Source of the DNA: Paracamarosporium sp. OC-R06-R3
Lineage: Eukaryota > Ascomycota > Dothideomycetes > Pleosporales > Didymosphaeriaceae
NCBI GenBank assembly: GCA_019828545.1
Contig: JACVRA010000286.1
Span: 1-64,000 of the forward strand
DNA length: 64,000 nucleotides
Reading direction: 5' to 3'
The position numbers were made by a program, and so were the translations under genes. The notes beneath the pieces were generated by a model that did not search any database, had not been told where the DNA came from, and worked only from the letters and a program-made list of their open reading frames with translations. How positions within the stretch are numbered: position 1 is the stretch's first letter; the number at the start of each line of letters is the position of its first letter. Positions 1-12,172 of the stretch are shown here, one piece after another.

Positions 1-147
1 GAATCCGGGCGTTGCGCGCACGGACACGGTACCCCACCACCGGAAGTAGATCCTCCGCATGTACACATAAGGATCCACCGTATCCTCTCTAATCTGCCAA
101 ACTATCATCTTCCATTTTACTGAAAGCGAGTATACTATCACTTAATC

Positions 148-1364
148 ATGGCTGCCCCTTTGGCTACGGTAGGTATACTCTCGATCGGCCAAATGGGCCT
201 TGGAATAGCGCGCCTACTCCTCGCTCACGACTTCCACGCCATTACCAATGTCAGCGATAGAAGTCCCGCGACGCAAGAACGTGCCAGATCATCGTCTATC
301 GAGTGTGTCTCCTCCGATCTCGAGCTTGTTAATAAAGCAGACTGTACGTACCGCCCAGTTGAAGCTTGAATACCTTGTAACCGGTCTGTTATCGCAAGTG
401 TTTTAATTTACCAAATCGTGATTTGCCTGTCGTATTAAATGTTCTGCTATTTTTTTCTCTTTACACTCTTGAGGTAACCAATTAACACACTGTTTACCTA
501 ACCTACTATACACGAACATCACTGACTCAGTCTCTGCGCACCTAGATATACTATCAATCCTACCCCCAAAAGACGCAGTACCAACTGCAACACGTATATT
601 AAAAGTATTCGAGCGTGGAGAAAATGTAAGAGCTGGCAAGCACGAACCACTGTACTATCTAGATTTGAACGCCGTGTCTCCCGACACAGCAAGGAGCATT
701 GGTACACTATTTGAAAAAGAAACCAGTGTGAGTTGCTTTCATACCCGAACCCACGCTGTAAATGCATGCTCAACGTGCATTGCAGGTCCTGTTCATCGAT
801 GGTGGAATTATAGGAGGACCGCCCACAACAACCCCAGGCACATCGGATTGGAAACGTCCTGGCATCCCATTGTCTGGGCCCCGCGCACTCCATGACGCCC
901 CAACCAACGGGCAGCAGCTTGCGGAAGTTCTCAATACCCGGTACCTCGATTCAAGAATTGGCACCGCCTCGGGTCTAAAATGCACGTTTGCCGCTCTTTC
1001 GAAAGGCTTTACAGCCCTGGCGCTACAGTCATTCACGACAGCGGCATCTCTCGGTGTGCTACCTCAATTGCAAGATTATATCTCTCAGTACAACCCCAGC
1101 GCAAGAGAACGTACAGAAAAGGGCATCACGGGATGTCCACCTAAAGCATACAGATGGGTAGAGGAGATGAATCAGATAGGACAGTGTTTCGCGGTGGATG
1201 GAGGTTGGCCTGACAGTGCGAACGTCTTCCGAAATGTCGCACAAGTGTACGAGAAACTGGCACTTGCTGTGGAGGAGAGAGGTGGGACTGAGGGAATGGA
1301 AGATTTGCCGGGCGCACTCACAGCTTTGACCGAGAGCCTGAAAGACGGGCGCAATCAGTCTTGA
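148..1364 (+). CDS. 6-phosphogluconate dehydrogenase-like NAD(P)-binding protein (DUF1932 type)
   Basis: Three exons: 148-343, 531-727 and 786-1364. Phases close to a 323-aa product, with GTACGT and GTGAGT donors. The N-terminus carries a Rossmann-type stretch, TVGILSIGQMGLGIARLL (residues 7-24), a variant of the GxGxxG dinucleotide fold. Exon 2 gives LSILPPKDAV, the conserved strand after the cofactor site. Exon 3 holds DGGIIGGPP and a helical C-terminal half with GLKCTFAALSKGFTALA, typical of the DUF1932 C-terminal domain of beta-hydroxyacid dehydrogenase relatives. The usual GxGxMG is written here as SIGQMG, so one glycine is a serine. By family it is an NAD(P)-dependent oxidoreductase of unknown substrate. 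It converges on the mannosyltransferase gene. Start at the first ATG (148). Confidence 0.85.
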
Positions 1365-1657
1365 GACGTCAGGACCGAGCGATTAACATATCGGGCGAAC
1401 AGTAGGCTCAGAATAGGGTTAGGACTCGCTGTCAAAGCACCATGGCTTGCACGAACGATCAATTAAGAACACTTGATTGTAATCCCCTCTCAACGGCAGC
1501 GCCTTGGCTCCCAATAAATATACCCTATATTACAAGCGAATGAAGCATGAACTACAAGACGAAGCAAAGCTCATTATCCGTGCCTTTGACGATTGGTATA
1601 TGTTCTCACGACAACCGGTGCAACCCATCCAAGCCCCACTTGCAGCTATCTCCTGAA

Positions 1658-4600
1658 TCACTCCTGTGCAGACTCCTTCGTAGCAGCTTTTGCCTCGCTA
1701 GCAGGCTTAGGACTCTTCGCCTGTTTCTCAACGCTCTTCTCCTTCTTTTCGTCCTCGCTAGCCTCAACCGTTGGTGGGAACTCACTGGCTTCCGCCTCTT
1801 TTCTCTCTTTGGTCTCAGGGTTACGGCCCTCCACATCCGGATGCGGGGGTGCAACGCCTTGGTCTTCTACTTCCCTAGCCTCGACAAGCGACTCGTGTAG
1901 TTCGTTGCCTTGTGAGTCTACTATTCGTGTCCGTGTTTCATACCGCGTTTTAAAGCTCACTTTCCCTTCCAATGCTTTCACTTCCTCTTCGTCCAGTACT
2001 CGACCGTTCTCATCGCGGAACTCAATGCGTTCTTCTTTGGACAACACTGGAAGCTCGTCGGCTTCCTGTTGCACTGGTACTGAAACTTTAGGCTTCTCAG
2101 AAACAATCTCGTCTGGCTTCTTCTGCTCTTGCTGAACCGGCGGAGCGGCTGAGGGAGGTGCGGATACAGGTACTGCGGCAGAGGTAGAGGTAGCGACCGC
2201 CTCGGTGGTATATTGATCGTACTATATTTGTTAGTATAGAATTCGCGATATAACAATATCGACTTACCGATAGAAGGAAGTTGTTGCAGTCCCAATCCCA
2301 TGTGCTAAAGAGCTTAACACTGTTGCACTCATCCCTTGTCCAAGGGTTGCCGTATGCAAGCGGCGAGTAGATCTGGAATACAACAATAGTCAACGCCAAG
2401 AATGCAACAGCAGCAGATTTGCCAATCTTGGGATACTCATTGAGCCCCAGACCATCGAAGCGATATGCGATGAAATCGTACATCTGGCAAAGAGCGATGA
2501 TGGCAAAGTAAAGAGCTGGAAGATAGTGGTGTAAGAAGAGCTGGCGGGCCATGAGGTAAAATGGGAAGTAATGGAAAGCCCATCCGAGCAGTGACATGCC
2601 AACCTCATAGTCGAAGCGCTTGAAGGTCACATTGGCGTAGTCACGGTAACCGCGCTGCCAACGGAGAACAGCAAGACCTTTGATGGCAACATAAAGACCG
2701 ATAACTGCGGTAGAGCTCCACCAGATAACGGGATTACCTGGGCAGGGTTAGCACGTACCAACAAATATGAGTGTAGGAGACCAACCGATCAGATATATCT
2801 GCCTCGAATGTTTGCCCCAGAAATTGATGCCCCTTCTCAAGAAAGGCCACGAGGGGGGTCGAGAGTCCCAAGCGTGTGATTCGACAAGACCAGCGTTGGT
2901 TTTCCACATTACTTTCTGGAGCTCCCAAAACTTGCCGAAGAATCCCGGATTGCGGTAGTTGACCTTTTCGGTGGTATCTTAGTTGCAAATGTCAGCAAAT
3001 GAAACACATTCAATGCGTAGCTCGAGTATAAAACAGAAGATTGTGCTGATAACAGCCTAAGAATCTTCAAATCCGAGGCCCATGGTTTTGATGATAAGGA
3101 AAAATAATGAGATATGGCAACGAAATGTACATACTGGTCATAAGAGGATGGACATTTCCTGTAAACATGTTAGCAATTGGTCGGTTGATGTAGATGGACT
3201 ACTCACCCTCTATGTACCATACACTATTTGGCAAAGTTCCACCTCGCGCGCATGTCACTTCCTGTTGTTCGAAGCCCCATTCTGGAAGCTTCACCTTGTG
3301 GGAGAACAGAACACAGCCGGTCATCAAGTGCACCAACCTGAATTTGGTTTGAATGGTCCTGAGCCGTTTCTTTGCCTCCGCTCCATCGGACATAGATTTG
3401 ATAATCTCCACACGGAAGAAGTCATTGGCGTCGCCTTCGAAACCCTCGTATCCATATGCAGATACTTCATTTTGCCAGTCAGCCTCTGTCACCGGTGGCC
3501 TAACATCATGCGAGTGAAGACGACGGTCGGACGTAATATGATAAAGCCTGAGTACGGCCCCATCCTCAATATTGACGGGACCCATGTTATCCCACGCTTT
3601 TGGACCCTGGGGCTTCGGACCGTCCAGGATTTCTGGAAGAGTTTGGTTCTCTAGGATCCAGATATTGTTCTCGTCCTTGTGAGGGTACAGGGTGATCTGC
3701 TGCTGTTTGCTTCCAGTCGGGTACATGTGAGCATGAGAGTGTAGATATCCACCTTGGGTATTCCAATGACGAAGAGAAACACGACTGCCGAATGCAACAT
3801 TAGCGGGTACATCCTTCATGCCCTTCGTGTTCAAGGTTGCCTGGAACTCAGAAGACATAAAGCCGTCACCGTCACCGGGGTTCACAAGACAGATGAAGTG
3901 GATGCCGAACATCGCCATATAGAATGACAATGGGATGACGACTAGACAGAACAAGCGCGCAAAAAAATGTTTGAACCAGAGACGCTGCAACCTGTCAATA
4001 TCTCATAACAAGCCGATCTCAAGGGAAATTACCGGAGTGACATTTCTCGTATCGCCAAGCAGAACCCAAAGTTGTAGCAGAGTCAAACTGCCAACCCAGG
4101 CGATGGTGAATAGACCCACCCACTTCACACTGAAAGTTGCACCCAGGCCAACACCAGTCGCGGCAAGCCAGAACCACCATGATGGCTGAAACGCTTTTGT
4201 AGGACCTTGCTCGTGCTGGTTCGTAAAGCTCGTCCAAGCGAGGGCGGTGATTGCGGTGAATAGGACGAGCGGCGAATCAAGGAGGATGAGACGAGATTGA
4301 GTGACGAGCGCATTGTCTAGAGCAGATTAGTACCTCTTCGTGTCCAATTCATGGTTCAACGTACCAAAGATGACCAATGCTGCCCCCATCGCAGCCGTGG
4401 TGGTTCGGCAGCCTGAGGCTTTGAGGGTGAGGAACATGGTTGGAATAGTCAAGACTCCGCAGATGGCGGGTAGCAGTCGCATAGCAACATACGGCACACC
4501 TGGTTCTACATAGTCCTTGCCGATATCTTTGAAGTCGAAGTTGCCGTCGAAACCAGCCAACCAGCCGGCCAGCGTGATCAATAGTTTTGCGAGGGGCGGG

Positions 4601-4976
4601 TGGACGTCCATGAAGAACTTGCCCTTGATGTACTTGGAGGCGAATCCACCGAAGCTGTGAAGAGTCAGATGGATGCTAATGTCGACAGAGCGGAAGAGAC
4701 ATACTGAACCTCATCGAAGACGACGCTGCTGGGCTGGTAGATCCTGTACAGACGCACAACAGTAGCTACTACAACGAGCAAGCCCAGCATCTGCCAGTCG
4801 GACGACGGCAGGCTGAAGATGTCATTGTCCCGCACTCCTTCCGAGGTGTAGCCTGTGACCTTGGGTTTCTGCTGTTTCCGCGCATTGGGCGCAGGAGAAC
4901 GCGAGGGCGACTTTGCGGACCGACGCCCATCTGGCTTCTCAGCCAGGTAGGCGGATGCCGCTGGACGGTTCGCCAT
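1658..4976 (-). CDS. PMT1: Dolichyl-phosphate-mannose-protein O-mannosyltransferase, PMT1 subfamily
   Basis: Eight exons on the minus strand: 4976-4705, 4654-4365, 4316-4033, 3984-3207, 3158-3135 (24 nt), 2977-2786, 2737-2268 and 2221-1658. Phases close to 957 aa. It transfers mannose from Dol-P-Man to Ser/Thr of proteins in the ER membrane. Signature motifs are VVFDEVHFGGFASKYI (first luminal loop, catalytic DE), DVHPPLAKLL, FDNALVTQSRLILLDS and a central MIR-repeat region (exon 4). The C-terminal half is multi-pass, with FHYFPFYLMARQLFLHHYLPAL split across two reads of the membrane segments. The C-terminus is a charged, Glu/Lys-rich tail with KTRYETRTRIVD. PMT1 rather than PMT2/PMT4 is my judgement from this tail and the FKRFDYEVGMS context. 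The start is the ATG at 4976; the frame is open to 5099 but without an earlier ATG. It is head-to-head with SF3a1. Confidence 0.93.
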
Positions 4977-5506
4977 GACGGCGGTCTTTGTGGGGTGAAA
5001 GCTGGCGTGGGCGGACCAGGGCGAGTGCTGGAAGCTATCAACGGAGCTCGAAGCGTCGTGCGCCCAATTAGTAGGAGAAGTGTCACGAAGTGTGCGCACG
5101 GGAACGGGACTTTAACGACAGTACGAAAGAAGGCGCGCTGGCCAAAAGGGAGTGATGGAGGCGGAAGGTGCTGAGTTAGGGGCGACGACCATGGGCTTCG
5201 CAGTGCGCTGAGTGCACCCTGGTCTCAAAGTGCAAGGTGTCTTCGCGACTTAAGCGGGCCAAGCAAGGGCTGGAGCTACAGTGTGCAAAAATAGGCCAGT
5301 CTGCAGCAGCAAAAAGTACGCGGCCAACCGTCTGCGGGACCTCGTCAAGAACCGGGGGCCGCCGGGGGCTACGTATTGGTCCTGGCCAGACGCGCCACGT
5401 GACGTCGGCGCTCGGACGGCCTTAGGTTTCGCCGCGCCGCCCTTCACCCATGCAGTGTGAGCTTTGCGCGTCGACATCGTCTGGTCCAACCAACCTCTGC
5501 GCAGCC
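4977..5506. promoter_or_regulatory. Shared divergent promoter region between PMT1 and SF3a1
   Basis: A 530-bp gap separates two divergently transcribed genes and must hold both promoters. It is GC-rich with no clear TATA box. I see no further coding sequence; open frames here are short and lack motifs. Confidence 0.55.
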
Positions 5507-7088
5507 ATGGCCGTCTCCAACGGCGAGTCGGGCGACCTCGCCGCCAATCCGCCCCCGAACATCATCATCCCGCCCAAGAATGTCCGCGACAACATTGCGA
5601 AGACGGCCGACTTCGTCTACCGCCGCGGCGAGCGAGACGAAGCCGCCATGGTTGCCCGCGTGCGCGAGCAAGCCAAGTCGAACATGGCCTTCGTACTCCC
5701 GGATGACCCCTACAACCCATACTATGCCTGGTATCTGCAACAGCTGAAGGAAGGCAAAGGCCCCGACGCAACGAAGGCGTACGTCGTCGCCGACACCAAA
5801 CCTAAAGGCCCGCCCGAACCCCCCAAATTCCGCTTCTCGGCGCGCATGCCTCAGATCAACGCAAAAGACCTCGAGATATTGCGGCATACCGCGCTTTACA
5901 CCGCACGGGTCGGCGAAAACTGGCTCAAGGAGTTGCGCAACCGTGAGTCGGGCAATGCGCAGTTTGAATTCCTGCGCCCGACGCACAGTTTCTTCGCCTT
6001 CTTCCGTGCGCTCGTCGAGCAATACAAGCTGCTTTTGGAAGAGCAATACACCGTCGAGGCTCGCATAGAAGAGCTCCAGCGCAACATCCAAAATCGCTTT
6101 CACGTGCTGGACCGCGCAAAAGAGCGCGCCGAGTACGTGAAATACGTAACGCAACAGAGGGAAAAGGAAGAGAAGAAGGCCGAAGACGAAAAGAAGGAGT
6201 ATGCGTCCATCGACTGGCATGAATTCGGTGTCATCGCAACCGTACTGTTTGACGAAGGCGACGATGCGGCAGATCTGCCACCACCCACAAACCTAGCCGA
6301 CCTGCAATCTGCTTCGCTAGAACAAAAAGCAATGGTATCATTGTCTTCAAAACGCATAGAAGAAGCCATGCCCGACGAAGTTCCATACTACAATCCATCC
6401 CAACAGCATGCTAGACCGCCTCCTGGATATACAGGCATGCCGCACATGGCTCCGCCGGTTCAACCTGCATATGCGCCACCTCCCCCGGCTCCCTATAGCT
6501 ACCAGACTGCCGCGCCGACAGATTGGCAGGCAGACGAAGCCAGGTTAGCCCGAGAACAGCAAGCGGAGCGGGATCAAGTTGCTCGGGCACAGGCCACTGC
6601 AAGAGGCACCCCAATGCGGATCAGGACAGACTATGTTCCTAGGGGCAGAAAGGCGAACATATCCATGGTTCAGTGCCCTAATTGCAAGCAGAGCATCCCC
6701 TCAGACGAGATTGAGGAGCACATCCGAAGTAAGTGGCCTTCACGACGTTGCATTAGAGTTTCCGCTGACCGATTGTCTAGTCGAGCTACTTGACCCTCGC
6801 TGGAAAGAGCAGCGAGCGAAGACCGAAGCTCGCTACTCCAGCGTTATTACGCCTAACGAAGCCGCTAACAATTTGAAACGCTTCGCAAGTCAACGTGACG
6901 ATATATATGACGGTGTTACCGGTGTGCCAATATCTGAAGAGGAAGCTGCGCGGCGGAAAAGGGCTGCGACATCCTATGATGGACAGCCGGATCCAGCGAA
7001 AGACGCAGCAAGGCTTCAACAGATGCAAACAATGAATGTCCAGGAGCAGCTGCGTCGCATCCAAGAGAGACATGGCGGCGGGCAGTAG
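5507..7088 (+). CDS. PRP21: Splicing factor 3a subunit 1 (Prp21/SF3A1), SURP-domain protein
   Basis: Exons 5507-6728 and 6781-7088; the intron starts GTAAGT and the product is 509 aa. It is a U2 snRNP component acting in prespliceosome formation. Two SURP (SWAP) modules are visible. The first, near residues 25-70, reads VRDNIAKTADFVYRRG and later YNPYYAWYL. The second, near 120-165, reads LEILRHTALYTARVGENW followed by FEFLRPTHSFFAFFRALV. Between residues 200 and 250 is a charged helical stretch of Glu/Lys. A Pro/Ala/Tyr-rich linker follows. A CPNCKQSIP segment precedes the intron. Exon 2 gives LLDPRWKEQRAKTE, the conserved Prp21 C-terminal core. No ubiquitin-like domain is seen at the C-terminus, as is usual in fungi. 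I use the ATG at 5507; an upstream in-frame ATG at 5450 would add a short non-conserved leader. Confidence 0.93.
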
Positions 7089-7478
7089 TTTTTCAAGGGC
7101 TCGGTAATTTCGGGGTCTATTGTACAATGCATGGGATGGCGTTCAATATGGGGAACGGTGCATTTCAGGAAGATGCACCTTGATGCGGCCATGCGACCAT
7201 GCAGTCGGCTCCACGTGCGCAAGCCTAGCATTGTCCATGTTGCTCAAAGCGTTTACGGTTTTCAGTAGGAATTAAATATTGAGAGCACTCGACGGGACCT
7301 AATATGTGTGTGTCCGCTTGATTTGTTACAACGCTGCCTGTCATCAACTCGGTGTTAGTCGGTCGTCAACTAGCTTGAGCTCGGACAGCTGATTTTCCTC
7401 CGAACCTAGACTAATGATATAATCGCCAACCACACTCCCCTCGCGTCAAGTCGGCCGTACACAATCTTCTCACATATC
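7089..7478. other. Intergenic, SF3a1 3' end to Isd11 promoter
   Basis: 390 bp between two same-strand genes. It should hold the terminator of one and the promoter of the other. I see nothing else in it. Confidence 0.5.
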
Positions 7479-8023
7479 ATGTCCTTAGCGCAAGCCAGTA
7501 AAACCGACATGCCATACCAAGTGCGCTCCCTCGTACGTATTTCTGGCTCCTCGATTCCCAGCGGTCTCGCCTCCGAAGCGACACTTGGTCAACACGTAGC
7601 TTGTGCCTGCGAACGCGCCATGCTAGAGAGTACTAGGAAGACCGTGGCTAACGATACCAACAGTACCGGTCGCTCTTGCGACAAGGGAATCAGTTCGCCG
7701 CTTACAATTTCCGCGAGTATGCGAAACGGAGAACCCGCGACGGCTTCAGGCAGCACCAGAACGAGAGCGAGGAGAGAAGGATACAGGAGCTGGTTCAAGA
7801 AGGCTTGAAAACACTGCAGATGCTGAAGGTGGGTTGCATTACTAGAACTATGCCCCCCTACAGAGATGGACATAATAGAGGGCACAAGCTAATATATGGG
7901 TCACAGAGACAAACGGTAGTCAGCCAATTCTACCAGCTGGACCGGCTAGTCGTTGAGGGAGGCAAATCGTTGAAGCAAAAGGGCCAGGAAGGTGGAATCG
8001 TAAGACAAAAAGATCAAGGGTAA
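7479..8023 (+). CDS. ISD11: Isd11 / LYRM4 homologue, LYR-motif iron-sulfur cluster biogenesis factor
   Basis: Exons 7479-7532, 7664-7828 and 7907-8023 encode 111 aa. Isd11 binds and stabilises the mitochondrial cysteine desulfurase Nfs1 for Fe-S assembly. Spliced, the N-terminus reads QVRSLYRSLLRQ, with the diagnostic Leu-Tyr-Arg motif. It continues with [18 protein letters not shown] and ends in [15 protein letters not shown], the classic Isd11 C-terminal helix. The first intron (131 nt, GTACGT donor, GCTAAC branch, CAACAG acceptor) falls exactly between the Leu and the Tyr-Arg of the motif, so no single open frame shows it. The length matches the family (about 90-115 aa). The second intron is 78 nt with no in-frame stop. 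The last residues are a polar tail. Confidence 0.93.
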
Positions 8024-8558
8024 GGCCTGCAGTGCCTATTCGACTGTTCCACGAGTGCCCACAGCTAACACCAGGTAGGTGGGATTGAGCCTGGGTACAC
8101 GACGCAACAAAACGCCAAGGGAACCGGCACACTCCGTTTATGGAGTCGGAGCGAGAGAAAGGCAGACAAGCTGAGGCGGCCTGGCTGGCCTCGGGTCGCC
8201 ACTATGTATGAGAGGGATTGTACAATACCGCGTGCTTCTGAGGGATGTAGAAGGGAATGTCACTGTACGATATCGGGCATCTACAATAGTCTCCTAATTC
8301 GACGTCTGCCTGTTGAACATTTGCAATGGCGAATAAGCATGCGGTGCATGTCTTTTCACGTGGGTGCCCGGCGGTGACGTTCCGACGACCTGCGCCCCGG
8401 TGCGGGTTAGCGCGGCTCGGCATGCGATGCGCGACCTCACTCCAGACGCGCCTGCCCTTCACGCTCTGCATCGCGCCGCAACTTCCCGTCGAGAACGCGC
8501 TAACCTCACCGAGTCGCAACAGAGCTGCGCGGGCGTGCTGAGGAAGGAACTGCCCAAC
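8024..8558. other. Intergenic, upstream of the acidic repeat protein
   Basis: 535 bp. Short open frames on both strands have no recognisable motif and non-ATG starts. Likely a terminator plus a promoter. Confidence 0.45.
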
Positions 8559-10472
8559 ATGGCTCCGGTACGTTTCTCGTCTTCTCGTTCATTCCGTGCG
8601 TGTTCGTGTCGACTGCGACACGGCATTCCATTCTTCCACAGCGTCGGATCTTCCTAGCAAGAACATGTCTTTCCTTGGTTCTGGCGAAACATTGAGCAGT
8701 CCTGGTTACAGCTCCGCGTCATGATCTGAGCCCGGACGGAAGCGACCTGCATCCAAGAAACCCAAGACGAAGCAAGCGATGATATCTGTATAGCATTTAT
8801 TTGTCTGCATGAGCAGTGGCTAATGCACGTTCAGTTTCGAAACAGAGACCGGTCCAACAGAGCTGGACGAGGCCAGGTGGAACACAACGTTCTTGAAGGA
8901 CTCCCCATCAATCAATTCCGAGAAGTTGAAATCACCATGGGGCCAAATATTACCGAAACCAAGACACTAGATAAAAGTGACTGGCCGGAGCCCCTCATGC
9001 CCCGAGATTCGCACATGCTCCCTGAGCATTCTCAACGACTCCTTGCTAGAGCAAGATCTGGTCGCACCTACAAGCCTCCGGCGCCGGTAGAAGAGGACAA
9101 AGAGGTCATAGACGAGGAAGAGGAGCATAAAGAGGTACGCCAGGGCTTCACCATCAAAAAGTGGGTTAAAGTACCGAGGCACCTCGAAGAACCCGAACCG
9201 GAATACCTAGCCAAGCGGCGCAAAGGGTTACCATCGCAGTATAGCTCGAATGGCGTCATAGCAAACCAGCATACCCAAATGAGAGAGACAAAGGTCAAGA
9301 AAACCGATGCGGAGGGCAATGTAAATGTGTACAAAGTTTTGGTGCCCGAAGGACAAGCTGTAGAAGGCGAAGTACAACCGACAGACGCGGTCACTGATGC
9401 AGCAGCCCCGGCCCCGGGAACTGTGGTAGAAGGCGTTGGAATTGTGAATGCAGAAGGCGTAGTAGTGGCGAATGACTTGTTGCGGCAGACTCCTCCCAGA
9501 AGAAAACCCCCTCCTCCTAAAAAGAAGAGGAGGAGTGGACCAGGACGAGGTAGAAAGAAGGTACTATTCGCGGAAGGCGCTACTGAGCAGGGAACACCAA
9601 TCTCGAATGCAGGCAGCGAAATGCTCGCCGTTCCTGGTATCAAATCAGAAGGATCAGTTGAACCATCCGAAGGAGGCGATACTCCGATGCCGGACGCTGC
9701 AGACGAAGACGAAGGGTCCGGAGAGGAAGGCTCAGATGACGAGGATCATGATGACCAAGAGGAGGTAGAGGAGACGGATCGTTCACCGATGCCTGCGCAA
9801 GTCGTGCCGACCCCAACAATACCCGCTCAGACGATCAATAAGTCCTCTATCGAACATGCAGAGGATGATGCGGTTAGTGCGACACATAACGCAGAAGTTG
9901 CGTCTCCAACTGTGGCTGAGCCTGCCACTGAGCCCGCCACTGAGCCTGCCACTGAGCCCGCCACTGAGCCCGCCACTGAGCCTGCCACTGAGCCTTCTAC
10001 TGAGCCCGTGACTGAGCCTTCTACTGAGCTCGTAACTGAGCCTCCTACTGAGCCCGCGATTGAGCCTGCCACTGAGCCAGATCGCCCAAATGATAACTCA
10101 GCTTCTGCAGAACCAACAACAACAGCTGAGACTAGCATATCTTCCACGGAAGCGCTTGACAAGCAACAAACGGAAGAGGTACCTCGTCGAGACGTATCCA
10201 GCTCTCCGGAGCTTCCTCTCTCGACCATGACACACAGTCGTCAAAATTCTTTTAGTCAACCACCTCCGGTTCCCGCCCCAGAGGCTTCTGCACCCGACTC
10301 AGCTCCTAGTGAGGAAGTGTCAGCATCGATCGCTGCCGATCAACCTCTACCTCCAACTACGATCGTCGAAAACCCGCCAGTCGAAACACAAGTTTCAGAT
10401 GGCGAACCTGACCTGCTGGGAAGTTTGGAAAGGCAATTAGAGCAGGACAGTGAATCCATGGGCCCGACCTGA
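8559..10472 (+). CDS. Uncharacterised acidic, probably nuclear protein with a TEPA repeat
   Basis: The main exon is 8835-10472. My preferred model adds 8559-8567 (ATGGCTCCG followed by a GTACGT donor) and 8731-8787, giving 567 aa with RKRPASKKPKTKQ as a nuclear-localisation-like start. The N-terminal splicing is uncertain: CTTCCACAG ending at 8641 is an alternative acceptor, and a downstream ATG at 8823 is possible. Visible features are a conserved-looking block FTIKKWVKVPRHLEEPEPEY, basic RRKPPPPKKKRRSGPGRGR, and an acidic run DEDEGSGEEGSDDEDHDD. A Thr-Glu-Pro-Ala tandem follows (nt about 9910-10085) and then a Ser/Pro-rich tail. The composition suggests a chromatin-associated or other nuclear protein, but I do not recognise the family. 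Confidence 0.7.
9910..10085 (+). repeat. In-frame 12-bp minisatellite encoding TEPA-type tetrapeptides
   Basis: About 14 imperfect tandem copies of a 12-nt unit (consensus actgagcccgcc) encode repeated Thr-Glu-Pro-Ala/Ser/Val/Pro. The first copies are almost identical; later ones drift to STEPV, TELV and TEPP. Unit length is a multiple of three, so copy-number change keeps the frame. Confidence 0.9.
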
Positions 10473-12172
10473 CTGTCTTTATTGTCGTAAATACACGAAA
10501 TCTCCACTTCGTGGACATACCGCGATGTATAGAATCACGCCATGAAAGTGACCGTCACTCGGATGTACAGCTTGGCCGGGAAAAAATAGAGCTTGGACAT
10601 ACTCATTCCATTTGCTTTTACGTCGAAGGATTGGATGGAAGGGTAGTAGCGACCTTGCGTCTGCTGTCTCATTATANNCATCATCACTCCTCTATCTCTC
10701 GCTCTCTGAATCAGTTTGCGATGCTGCAGGGCAAAAGGCACAACACCAGTAACTCTATCAATGTACACCGCCATGTATCGTCGTAGTTGGACTTGATTAT
10801 TCTCTAGCTTCAAAATGCGGCCGACTACGCCGTCTTTTCAAAGATTCTACTTTGCCACACTGCCATATCCCGTTATGTGAAGTTTGTTGAGGCTTACATC
10901 TCAAGTCAACCGACAGACCCACCTCACAGTGTCAGTCATTCAACTTCGACGGCCCTCTCTAGACAAACACTCCATTGTCTACTCCAAAGTGTCTTTGCCA
11001 AAAATAGAAATGATTTGGTACGTCACGCTCTCGCATCCATGTTGTTCAGACCTAGGCCCCATGAACACTGTAGACTGTTTAAAACGGGACTGCCCAGCAT
11101 CATCCGGCAATCCGGCGGATAACGGAACTACGAATGAGACTGCCTTGAGTGAGTTGCTTAGGTGAGGCCACAGCTCTATTGACGCGACGAACGAGACAGT
11201 AAGATGTTGTCCTATGTTACGAAGCGACAGACAATGGTTGCTTAACGAGGCTAGCCACCTTTTGGTCTGTGCCACATCTCCCCTTGACTTTCTTTTGTGC
11301 CATTTCCACCACTTCTGTTCTGCTGTAATACTACGCCAATTACGACGGCTGTTCTAGTCTGCACGCGCAAACGAGATCACGCGACCAGAGCTTACCAGAG
11401 TCTTACATACGGCTGGCTCAGGCACAAAAAGAACAAGCCCACATCCCCACACTTCGCGAACCTCCAATATCGCACGAACACAGTATTGCTAGTCTGCCAG
11501 TGCTCGAATTTCCCGAGTCTCTATCTCGACTACGAGGGGATAGACAAAGTCAAATACGACTCGGAGTTTGAGGAGTACTTCGTAGAAGTGGTTAACTTTA
11601 TGGAAGATTCTGGTCTGGCCCACCTCTCGTTTCAAGAGAGTGGTCTTTGTTCAGGGTTTCATTTCATTATGTCCACGAATCACGTAGGGCATAGACCCAT
11701 CAATTAGAAAATCGAGAGCGCCAAGGTATACCTCGCGTACAGGTCACAGAATTGCTATGGTATCCCAGAACATCCTACCTGCAAAGTCTATTCACTTTGA
11801 GTGAATGGAGGCACAATGTCACGTGGGGACTACCCAATTCAAGTCACCGTATCGGCGGCTATGCTGGGTCGTCGATAGTCTTACGCTAGTCGAAATTGGT
11901 ATCAAAAGCCTTCGGCACAGCGTAAAACTACACGGACGTGCCGATAGCTGAACCATGTCCGCAGACTGCAGGTCATGTTCGAAGCAGCAGAGGAGCAGTG
12001 GCCATACCTTATTAAGGCTTGGTTACTCTTTTCTTAGCTAGCGTATGAACGACGGAGTATCCGTCTCGTCGGCCCTGAAGTCTGTTGTGTAACGGCCTCT
12101 ATTCTCTTAATACGCGAGCGCTCCCAGCCACTTTCACCGTGATCCAGCTAATCATCCCGCGTTTTGCTTACC
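10473..12172. other. Long intergenic stretch with two unresolved bases
   Basis: 1.7 kb without a supportable gene. Positions 10677-10678 are N, so the assembly is ambiguous there. An open frame at 11297-11707 has no ATG start and no motif. No CxxC zinc-cluster coding is seen upstream of the next gene. Confidence 0.5.

Noticed and set aside
5444..6220. 258-codon minus-strand open frame inside SF3a1
   Set aside because: Antisense shadow of the SURP-domain exon.
11297..11707. 136-codon plus-strand open frame upstream of the MHR gene
   Set aside because: Starts at a non-ATG codon, contains no zinc-cluster motif and does not splice in frame to the next gene by any junction I could see.
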